This document shows, piece after piece, positions 8,425 through 14,307 of a stretch of DNA of 15,979 bases (position 1 is the stretch's first letter; each line of letters opens with the position of its first letter). The notes below the pieces were generated by a model. It saw only the letters and a program-made list of their open reading frames with translations, was not told the origin of the DNA and ran no database searches. Origin of the DNA: Alphaproteobacteria bacterium (GTDB taxonomy: Bacteria; Pseudomonadota; Alphaproteobacteria; Bin95); assembly GCA_022822125.1 (NCBI GenBank), contig JAJECF010000006.1:1-15979 (forward strand), written 5' to 3'. The translations under genes and the position numbers were made by a program.

Positions 8425-8829
8425 TTATCCCCCTTTGCGGGGCCGCTCGGCGACCGCGCCGCCGGCCTCCTTCCAGGCCGTGAAGCCGCCCTCGATATGG
8501 GCGACGGGCTCAAGGCCCATATCCTGCAGCGTCTCCGCCGCCAGCGCCGAACGCCAGCCGCTTGCGCAGTAGAAGACGAATTTCTTGCCGCTCGCGAATA
8601 CCTCGCGATGATACGGGCTCGCCGGATCGACCCAGAATTCCAGCATGCCGCGCGGCGCATGCAGCGCGCCGGGAATCATGCCGTCGCGGTCGAGCTCGCG
8701 CACATCGCGGATATCGACAATCTGCACTGTGTCGTCGTCCCGGAGCGCCAGAGCCTCTGCGGCGGGGATTTCCTCGATTTTCGCGCGGGCGGCGGCAAGC
8801 AGTTGGTCGATGCCTTTCGTGATGGTCAT
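8425..8829 (-). CDS. Rhodanese-domain sulfurtransferase
   Basis: This 134-residue single-domain rhodanese transfers sulfane sulfur through a cysteine persulfide. Domain landmarks are VQIVDIRDVRELDRDGMIPGALHAPRG (35-61) and the active-site loop YCASGWRSALAA with Cys88, followed by HIEGGFTAWKEAGG. The six-residue loop CASGWR is the size expected for sulfur-handling rather than phosphatase relatives. There is no signal peptide or transmembrane segment, so it is cytoplasmic. The start at 8829 is chosen over a far upstream Met because AGGAAAG precedes it and because the extension would overlap the cyclase gene. It lies 23 bases downstream of the cyclase on the same strand and is likely co-transcribed with it. 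Confidence 0.9.
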   Translation of the reverse strand: MTITKGIDQLLAAARAKIEEIPAAEALALRDDDTVQIVDIRDVRELDRDGMIPGALHAPRGMLEFWVDPASPYHREVFASGKKFVFYCASGWRSALAAETLQDMGLEPVAHIEGGFTAWKEAGGAVAERPRKGG

Positions 8830-8852
8830 GGGGCGCTTTCCTGATTGATGCG

Positions 8853-9911
8853 TCAGACGATTCCGACGGGATTGGCGGGGGAGCCGACCGCGCCCGGCAG
8901 GCGGAGCGGCTGGCAGGTTGCGAAGAAGCGCGTGCGCCCGAGCTCGCGGAGCCGGCGGGCGAGGCCGCCCAGATGCCAGAGCTCGCCGAGCGGCACGCCG
9001 AGCTTGAACAGGCAATGCTGGTGCAGCGGCGAATTGGCGTAGCGTTTGCCTGGCATCGGGCGGGCGGGCGACTGTTCGACGGCGTAGTTGTCGGCGAAGA
9101 GCGCGACCACGCCCGAGTCCGTGACCCATTGCAGCAGCCGGTCGTCGCGCCCGTCCAGTGCGGCGCAGCTATCGGCGAGGCGGGGGCCGTCCGGCTCTTT
9201 CCCCATCTCAAGCAGCAGGTCGGCAAAGCCTGTGTAGAAAAAGGCGAGATCGCCTTTCTCGACCGTGGCGCCGGTCTCCTCCAGCACGCGCATCAGGTCG
9301 TCATAGGTGACGAGGCGGCGCCCCTCGCGCCCGAAGAAGCGCTCCAGATCGATCATCACGCCCCGGCCAACCACCCCCTTCTCGGCGAAGGTTTCGATGC
9401 CGAGCTTGCGCGCGCCCATGGCCTCCGGGCGGGGCGTCTGCGTGCCGTCGGCGTTGTAGTCCACCGGTCCGATAATGTCCTCGCCGCCCCTGAAGCCGTT
9501 GTAGAAGCGGATTTCCGGGATGCCGTCGCCATCGGCGTCGAACATCTGGCCCATATGGCAGAAGGCGTCCCATTGCGAGGAGTATTGCAGCGTCATATGC
9601 ACCCGGTCGTCGCAGCCGACGTCGATATGACGCGGATCGTCGAGCTGGAGAGGATAGTTGTAACGCGGCGCGCCGTCCGGTCCCTGCGTCGGCTCCAGCA
9701 CGGGCGGGTGGCGGCGCGGATTGAGGACGTTGCGGCCCGGATAATCGAGCGGCAGGGAAAGGCAATAGACCTCGCCCAGGCGTATTTCCTCGCGTGCAAT
9801 GAGCACTCTCTCCGATGTGAGCAGATTCAGCCGGCCAAGCTGATCGTCCGGCCCCCAGTCACCCCAGGTGGACCCCTCCGGCCGCCGTTTCCAGCGCGGA
9901 TTTTCTGTCAT
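8853..9911 (-). CDS. Cyclase-family metal-dependent hydrolase (PF04199)
   Basis: This 352-residue protein resembles the long branch of the putative cyclase family, related to bacterial kynurenine formamidase KynB. Family features are the N-terminal WGDWGPDDQLGRLNLLT (16-32), which matches the 'WG.dDElG..N' opening, and SSQWDAFCHM (111-120), the form of the metal-binding HxGTHxD...H site found in this branch, with D115 and H119. Later segments are GRGVMIDLERF, EKGDLAFFYTGF, and VALFADNYAVEQSP, the substrate-facing C-terminal part. Members hydrolyse amides, cyclic esters or similar bonds, and most are uncharacterised. The ATG at 9911 is preferred over one at 9974 because it fits the family start and leaves a divergent promoter region; its ribosome-binding site is weak. 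The rhodanese gene follows it. Confidence 0.85.
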   Translation of the reverse strand: MTENPRWKRRPEGSTWGDWGPDDQLGRLNLLTSERVLIAREEIRLGEVYCLSLPLDYPGRNVLNPRRHPPVLEPTQGPDGAPRYNYPLQLDDPRHIDVGCDDRVHMTLQYSSQWDAFCHMGQMFDADGDGIPEIRFYNGFRGGEDIIGPVDYNADGTQTPRPEAMGARKLGIETFAEKGVVGRGVMIDLERFFGREGRRLVTYDDLMRVLEETGATVEKGDLAFFYTGFADLLLEMGKEPDGPRLADSCAALDGRDDRLLQWVTDSGVVALFADNYAVEQSPARPMPGKRYANSPLHQHCLFKLGVPLGELWHLGGLARRLRELGRTRFFATCQPLRLPGAVGSPANPVGIV

Positions 9912-9988
9912 GCGCCCCCAACTCACGCTTGCCGACGCCGCCATTGCGGCTACGGTAGCGGAACCCGAATGCATAAGGAAACGCCGAA
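9912..9988. promoter_or_regulatory. Divergent intergenic region, cyclase / SDR
   Basis: This 77-base gap lies between divergent starts. On the plus strand a weak pair TTGCCG (9929-9934) and TACGGT (9951-9956), 16 bases apart, could serve the SDR gene. The inverted repeat GCCGC-CATT-GCGGC (9937-9950) lies in that spacer, where a repressor site would be effective. The SDR start has AAGGAAA at good distance. The promoter call is tentative. Confidence 0.3.
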
Positions 9989-10765
9989 ATGAGCAATCCC
10001 TTCAGCCTCGAAGGCCGCAATATACTGGTGACGGGCGCTGCGCAGGGCGTCGGTCGCGAGGTCGCGCGCACCGTCGTCTCCATGGGCGGCCGCGTCGCCG
10101 CGGTCGATCTGAACAGCGAAGGCATAAACAGCCTCGTCGAAGAGCTCGGCCAGGACAAGGCGATGGGCTTCCACGGCTCGGTCACCGAGCAGAACCTTGC
10201 GGACAGCATTGTCGAGGCGATGGTCGGCGAATGGGGCTCGATCACCGGCCTGGTCAACAATGCCGGCATCGTCCGCGCCGCCATGATCCACAAGATGAGC
10301 CGCGAATACTGGGATGAAGTCATCAATGTGAACCTGACTGCCGTCTATCTGGTCCTGCAGTCGGCCGGGCGCCAGATGATCAAGCAGTCGGAGACGGGCG
10401 AATTCGGAGTCTGTCCCGGCCAGATCGTCAATGTGTCCTCCATCGCCGGCACGGCCGGCACCATCGGCCAGATCAATTACGGCGCCGCCAAGGCCGGCGT
10501 GCTCGGCATCACCATGAGCGCGGCGCGCGAATGGGCGCGTTACGGCATCTGCGTGAATTCTGTTGCGTTCGGCACGGTCGTCACCCCGATGACGGAGGTC
10601 ATCCGCGGGCCGAAATTCGGCGCGCAGACCATGGCCCGCATTCCGCTCGGCCGTTATGCCGAGACAAGTGATGTCGCGCCGAGCGTCTGCTTCCTGCTCT
10701 CGCCGGGCGCGAACTACATCACCGGCAAGAACCTGACCATTGACGGCGGCATGACCGCCATGTGA
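9989..10765 (+). CDS. Classical SDR oxidoreductase, probably NAD-dependent
   Basis: This 258-residue protein has the full classical short-chain dehydrogenase set: the TGAAQGVG nucleotide-binding loop (15-22), NNAG (90-93), N115, and the catalytic S151, Y164 and K168 (YGAAK). The ending ITGKNLTIDGGMTAM is the standard FabG-like C-terminus. Asp40 at the end of the second strand (VAAVDLN) normally selects NAD over NADP, which suggests a catabolic 3-hydroxyacyl or alcohol dehydrogenase rather than the NADPH enzyme of fatty-acid synthesis. The ATG at 9989 follows AAGGAAA. The CoA-ester lyase gene begins nine bases after its stop, so the two are probably one operon, perhaps oxidising a hydroxy-acyl intermediate related to the lyase reaction. 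The precise substrate cannot be read from sequence. Confidence 0.92.
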   Translation: MSNPFSLEGRNILVTGAAQGVGREVARTVVSMGGRVAAVDLNSEGINSLVEELGQDKAMGFHGSVTEQNLADSIVEAMVGEWGSITGLVNNAGIVRAAMIHKMSREYWDEVINVNLTAVYLVLQSAGRQMIKQSETGEFGVCPGQIVNVSSIAGTAGTIGQINYGAAKAGVLGITMSAAREWARYGICVNSVAFGTVVTPMTEVIRGPKFGAQTMARIPLGRYAETSDVAPSVCFLLSPGANYITGKNLTIDGGMTAM

Positions 10766-10774
10766 GGCGAGGGC

Positions 10775-11662
10775 GTGAACGCTCTTTCGACGGGGCCGTG
10801 GCGAAGTTTCCTGTTCGCCCCGGCCAACCATGCGCGCATGGCGGAGAAGGTGTTCCAGGCCGGCGCCGACGCGGCGATCCTCGACCTTGAAGACGCGGTC
10901 GCGGTCGCGGAGAAGCCGGCCGCCCGCGCCCATGCCGTCGCCGCCCTCGAGCGGCCGCGGCCCTGCAAGGGCTTCGTGCGCGTCAACGCCGCCGAGACCG
11001 AGTGGTGCTTCGGGGACCTGGAAGCGATCGTCGGGCCGTGGCTCGACGGCGTCGTGCTGCCGAAGCTCGAAAGCGCGGCCATGCTCCGGACGATCGACTG
11101 GACGCTCGTCCAGCTCGAGCGAAAGGCCGGGCTGGAGCCGGGCAGCATCGATCTCATGCCTATCGTCGAGACCGGCCTCGGCATTTCCAACCTGAAGGAG
11201 ATCGCCGCCTGCCGCTCGCGGCTTCGCCGGCTCTGCTTCGGGGCCGGCGACTATACGCTCGATGTGGGGATGCGCTGGTCTCTGGACGAAGCGGAACTGG
11301 CGCATGCGCGCGCGGCGATGGTGGTGGAGTCGCGCGCGGGCGGGCTGGAGCCGCCGGTCGATACGGTGTTCATCGAACTGCGCGAGACGGAGGCCTTCGC
11401 CGCCTCGGCCCGGCGTGCGCTGGCGCTCGGCTTCCAGGGCAAGCTCTGCATCCACCCCAGCCAGGTGGGGCCGGTCAACGAGGCCTTCTCGCCAACAGAC
11501 GAAGAGGTCGAACACGCGCAGCGCATTGTCTCGGCTTTCGACAAAGCCGAGGCCGCCGGCTCCGCCTCCATCCAGGTGGACGGGTATTTCGTCGATTACC
11601 CCATAGTGGAAAAGGCCCGCCGCACGCTGGCCCTGGCGCAGCGCATCGCGAGGCAGGGCTGA
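10775..11662 (+). CDS. HpcH/HpaI-family CoA-ester lyase (CitE/malyl-CoA lyase-like)
   Basis: This 295-residue TIM-barrel protein is of the citrate-lyase-beta group, which cleaves or forms 3-hydroxyacyl-CoA esters such as malyl-, methylmalyl- or citramalyl-CoA with Mg2+. Landmarks are RSFLFAPANHARMAEKV (10-26), AAILDLEDAVAVAEK (33-47), FVRVNA (67-72) with the substrate Arg, IVETGLGISN with Glu132, FGAGDYTLDVG with Asp159 (the two expected Mg ligands), and GKLCIHPSQV near the C-terminus. The length matches stand-alone CitE-like lyases. No citrate lyase alpha or gamma genes adjoin it, so a citrate lyase complex is unlikely. The start is GTG at 10775 with GAGG upstream, nine bases after the SDR stop. 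The 3' end meets the PIN gene tail to tail, seven bases apart. Confidence 0.9.
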   Translation: MNALSTGPWRSFLFAPANHARMAEKVFQAGADAAILDLEDAVAVAEKPAARAHAVAALERPRPCKGFVRVNAAETEWCFGDLEAIVGPWLDGVVLPKLESAAMLRTIDWTLVQLERKAGLEPGSIDLMPIVETGLGISNLKEIAACRSRLRRLCFGAGDYTLDVGMRWSLDEAELAHARAAMVVESRAGGLEPPVDTVFIELRETEAFAASARRALALGFQGKLCIHPSQVGPVNEAFSPTDEEVEHAQRIVSAFDKAEAAGSASIQVDGYFVDYPIVEKARRTLALAQRIARQG

Positions 11663-11669
11663 GGGCAGG

Positions 11670-12104
11670 CTACCTGCCTCGCCCGCCGGCGCAGGCGTCC
11701 TGCGTCAGAAGGCCGGCGTCCCGATGGTCCCGGTAAATCGCCCCGCCGATGAGTTGCCTATCCCTGAAATCGCGCCGAAGCCTCTGGTCCCTCGTGTACA
11801 GGAGTCGGACGCCAGCCGCGCGGGAGAGCGCGAGGACATGCTGGTCGTTCGAGCGGATATTTTCGAATTCGGCCTCGTGCGGTTCGACCCGCTCCCAGGG
11901 GATCAGCTTCGCCCTGCCGGCGCGGACAAGCCCGGCAAGCCGATTCCGGTTCCGCGCGTCTATGTCGGTTACGAAATCGCCCCCCGTCGAATAGACAATG
12001 CTGCCCCAGCCGCGCTGCAACCATTCATGGATCGGAGCGGTGTCCGGATTTTTCGGTTGCAGCAGGAACATGCCGAGCACATTGGCATCGACAATCATGC
12101 ACAT
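11670..12104 (-). CDS. PIN-domain nuclease paired with the AAA ATPase
   Basis: This 144-residue protein opens MCMIVDANVLG, with the first PIN acid at D6. The other likely metal ligands are D43 or D47 (GGDFVTDID), D87 (SNDQHVLAL) and D106 (LLYTRDQRL), followed by DFRDRQLIGGAIYRDH. The pattern matches small PIN proteins that open MCxIVDAN and carry an 'SDDPHVLALA...GARLLYTxD..L..DF' C-terminal half. PIN domains are Mg-dependent ribonucleases, as in VapC toxins. No VapB-like antitoxin ORF is visible. Instead the gene starts 11 bases after the ATPase stop on the same strand, with AGGGGCGG as ribosome-binding site. The gene is GC-rich (44 of 60 bases in 11881-11940), unlike the ATPase core. The annotation VapC-like toxin is possible, but an effector of the ATPase fits the context better. 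Confidence 0.82.
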   Translation of the reverse strand: MCMIVDANVLGMFLLQPKNPDTAPIHEWLQRGWGSIVYSTGGDFVTDIDARNRNRLAGLVRAGRAKLIPWERVEPHEAEFENIRSNDQHVLALSRAAGVRLLYTRDQRLRRDFRDRQLIGGAIYRDHRDAGLLTQDACAGGRGR

Positions 12105-12115
12105 ATGGCCCGCCC

Positions 12116-13447
12116 CTAATCTTCGAAACCCAGCAAGCGGTCCGATTCCCTCAGGAAGAAATCCCGGTATCCGGGCGGCACATTCTTCAGATTACCGTCG
12201 CCATCGACCTCGATATTGTGAATACGGACGGCGTTTTCCTCCGGCTCGAAATAGAGAATCGACACGTCCTCCGCCGGAAGTTTCCCCTGCCGCACTAGAA
12301 TCCGTATCCGGTCCACAATATGGTCGCTATGCGTTTCGATCATAAAACTGTTGCCGTTCTCTTGGACCGAATTGGAAAATACTGTCGCTAACTCCGCCTG
12401 AGCGCGCGGGTGTAGATGCACTTCCGGCTGCTGCAGCAGGAAAATTGAGTCCGTGTGGCTGTGGATATCAACAAGAATTGGCAAGCTCTGGCTAACACCG
12501 TATCCGACATCCATAATGTTAGCGGGAATTCGCGAACGCGCCTTGACTTGTAACTGGAAAGGGTCGCTCATCTGCTTTCCAAGTCGCCTCACATTAATAT
12601 CAGAAAACATGCCGGAATGCTTTCCAAAAGCGGCCAGATTATCGTGTAGAGGTCGCCATTTCCCTTCTTCTGTCCGATTGAGACGCATCATTAACATCGG
12701 AATGTGACTTCCATCGGGCGAGGAAGTTTCTTGCACTGGGTCATATGTGCGTTTAGGTTTGGAACGCAAAGGCGCTAAGAGGATAAGGTTAGGTAGATAT
12801 GGCATTAGAAATTTAAATAGATCTGAATTCTTATCCATCATTTTGGGAATCATAAATAACTCGGATATGTATTCTAGAACTTTCTTGTCAACTGGGTCTT
12901 GTGCTTGATTTATGAGTGGAAATTGGATCTTGTGATCCAATTGAAACAGTGCAAAGCCCCAATTTCGGTTGGGACTCTTGATTTCTATGGTATTGCATGG
13001 TGTCCTTATCAAAAATATATCTTCCTCATTGCGACTCACATCAAAGTATGATAACGAGTCGAATTCATAGCGTATATTCGAGATATTAGGTTGGGAAGCG
13101 CCTTCGGAAAAAGTAATTTTTATTAAGAAAGGTGGTATGTTGCTACCTTCCTTTTTCTTTACCCATAAGCCAATCTCAAATTTGTCAATTCGTCCCAATC
13201 TACCCCTTCTAGATCGAACTATGTCACTGAACGAACCCATGGAGAACGGTTCTTGATTGAAATCGGGTCCAAATTCATGAAACCGATATCTGTCAAACAA
13301 CCGGTGCATTACGCTATAGCAGCCTAGGAAAGTTGTCTTGCCGGTGCTATTTTCTCCCACCAGAAGAGTAATAGGGCGCAGTCGAGCGCTTTGACTATCC
13401 TGAAAGCAACGCACGTCGGTCAGCAGGAATTCTCTGGGTAAATCCAT
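12116..13447 (-). CDS. ABC/SMC-type AAA ATPase with DUF3696-like C-terminus, candidate defence ATPase
   Basis: This 443-residue P-loop ATPase is of the AAA_15/AAA_21 class. Visible elements are Walker A GENSTGKT (31-38), an APLRSKPKRTYDP segment (225-237), the ABC-like signature VGYGVSQS (314-321), Walker B IFLLQQPEVHLHP (335-347) and the H-loop ETHSDH (371-376). The end, EVDGDGNLKNVPPGY, resembles the short DUF3696 tail. Such ATPases work as dimers and are often coupled to nuclease partners. The ATG at 13447 is chosen because the product then begins just before the family motif; a longer frame from 13540 would overlap the crotonase gene. The middle of the gene is very AT-rich (18 of 60 GC in 12781-12840) while both ends are 50-60%. 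The gene is followed by the PIN nuclease. The function is unproven. Confidence 0.88.
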   Translation of the reverse strand: MDLPREFLLTDVRCFQDSQSARLRPITLLVGENSTGKTTFLGCYSVMHRLFDRYRFHEFGPDFNQEPFSMGSFSDIVRSRRGRLGRIDKFEIGLWVKKKEGSNIPPFLIKITFSEGASQPNISNIRYEFDSLSYFDVSRNEEDIFLIRTPCNTIEIKSPNRNWGFALFQLDHKIQFPLINQAQDPVDKKVLEYISELFMIPKMMDKNSDLFKFLMPYLPNLILLAPLRSKPKRTYDPVQETSSPDGSHIPMLMMRLNRTEEGKWRPLHDNLAAFGKHSGMFSDINVRRLGKQMSDPFQLQVKARSRIPANIMDVGYGVSQSLPILVDIHSHTDSIFLLQQPEVHLHPRAQAELATVFSNSVQENGNSFMIETHSDHIVDRIRILVRQGKLPAEDVSILYFEPEENAVRIHNIEVDGDGNLKNVPPGYRDFFLRESDRLLGFED

Positions 13448-13521
13448 TTGTTCATTCCGCGCCAGTTTTCGACGATATATAGCACAATTCTTGACTGTCG
13501 GCTTCCCGCCGTTAGTCGGCG
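13448..13521 (-). promoter_or_regulatory. Leader and possible promoter of the ATPase-PIN pair
   Basis: These 74 bases separate the crotonase stop from the ATPase start. They are AT-rich around an ATATATA block (13475-13481), which could supply a -10 box on the minus strand; a weak CCGACA lies about 16 bases upstream. A five-base-pair hairpin CGCCG-TTAGT-CGGCG (13507-13521) abuts the crotonase stop but lacks a T-tract. GGAA lies about 8 bases before the ATG. This is consistent with, but does not prove, separate transcription from the hydantoinase operon. Confidence 0.3.
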
Positions 13522-14307
13522 CTATCCTCCTCCGGCCCACGGAGGCGGACGCTTCTCGTTGAAGGCCTCTATGCCGGCGCGGGCGGCGGGGGTTCGGAGG
13601 AGGGCGGCTATGGTGCGGGCTGCGTCGTCGAGGGTTTCGTCCACCGGGCGGTCGGAGGCGGAGATGACAAGGCGTTTCGCTTCCGCGACCGCGTTCGGCT
13701 CAGAGCGGCGGACCTGGTCCAGAACCTCCGTCAGAGCTGCATCCGCTTCCTCCCGCCCGGCGGCGAGGATATGGGCGAGTCCGTCGGCGAAGGCCCGGCG
13801 TCCGTCCAGAATCGCGCCGGTCACGACCAGCCGCCGGGTCCAGCCCTCGCCCATGCGTCGAACGATGTGGGGAATGACCTGCGCCGGGATGAAGCCGGCG
13901 CGCGCTTCCGGCAGGCCGATCTTCGCGTCCTCGCGCATGATGACGACATCCGAGCAGCAGACCATGCCGAGGCCGCCGCCCGTGCAGGCGCCCTCGACCA
14001 CGGCGATGACCGCCTGGGGCAAGGCGTTCAGCCGCTCCAGCACATGGCCCATCTTGCGATAGACGGGGACGAGCGGGTCCGGGTCCGCCGCCGGCGGGAT
14101 ATCTCCCAGCATCGCCATGTCGCCGCCGGCCGAGAACTGCCCGCCCTCCCCGCGCAGCACGACCGCGCGGGCGTCCGACGCTTCGGCTTCCCGAAACGCG
14201 GCCAGCAGCGCCTCCATCGTCTCCTGGGTGAGCGCGTTGCGGCGCCCGGGCCGCGTCAGCAGGACATGAAGCGCGAGCCCGCGGCGCTCGACCCGGACCG
14301 GGCTCAC
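13522..14307 (-). CDS. Enoyl-CoA hydratase/isomerase (crotonase) family protein
   Basis: This 261-residue crotonase binds acyl-CoA and stabilises an enolate through an oxyanion hole formed by the SAGGDMAM (59-66) and GACTGGGLGM (106-115) loops. One catalytic glutamate is present (E134 in GLPEARAGFIPA). The position of the other glutamate of classical hydratases is Gly114 (GGGLG instead of GGGCE), so ordinary enoyl-CoA hydration by the two-Glu mechanism is doubtful. The EARAGFIPAQVIPHI segment resembles hydratases of the isohexenylglutaconyl- or methylglutaconyl-CoA type. The start is GTG at 14307, overlapping the hyuB stop as GTGA, so translation is coupled. It is the last gene of the hydantoinase-like operon. 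The exact reaction is not assigned. Confidence 0.88.
   Translation of the reverse strand: MSPVRVERRGLALHVLLTRPGRRNALTQETMEALLAAFREAEASDARAVVLRGEGGQFSAGGDMAMLGDIPPAADPDPLVPVYRKMGHVLERLNALPQAVIAVVEGACTGGGLGMVCCSDVVIMREDAKIGLPEARAGFIPAQVIPHIVRRMGEGWTRRLVVTGAILDGRRAFADGLAHILAAGREEADAALTEVLDQVRRSEPNAVAEAKRLVISASDRPVDETLDDAARTIAALLRTPAARAGIEAFNEKRPPPWAGGG

Noticed and set aside
8427..8445. CCCC/GGGG hairpin at the rhodanese 3' end as a terminator
   Set aside because: It overlaps the last codons, is only about four base pairs long and has no T-tract.
8830..9129. 100-residue extension of the rhodanese into the cyclase gene
   Set aside because: The extension is the cyclase gene read in another frame. 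The Met at 8829 has its own ribosome-binding site.
11663..11760. Possible attachment site or terminal repeat of an island at the PIN side
   Set aside because: GCCGGCG recurs nearby, but short GC-rich matches are expected by chance. No matching repeat was seen near 13448-13521, and there is no integrase or tRNA.
11670..12104. Simple VapBC toxin-antitoxin module
   Set aside because: No small antitoxin-like ORF precedes the PIN gene. The immediate upstream gene is the ATPase, so a VapBC label is not supported.
13448..13540. Longer N-terminus of the ATPase from 13540
   Set aside because: It would overlap the crotonase gene and add 31 residues unlike the family. The ATG at 13447 places the P-loop at the usual distance.
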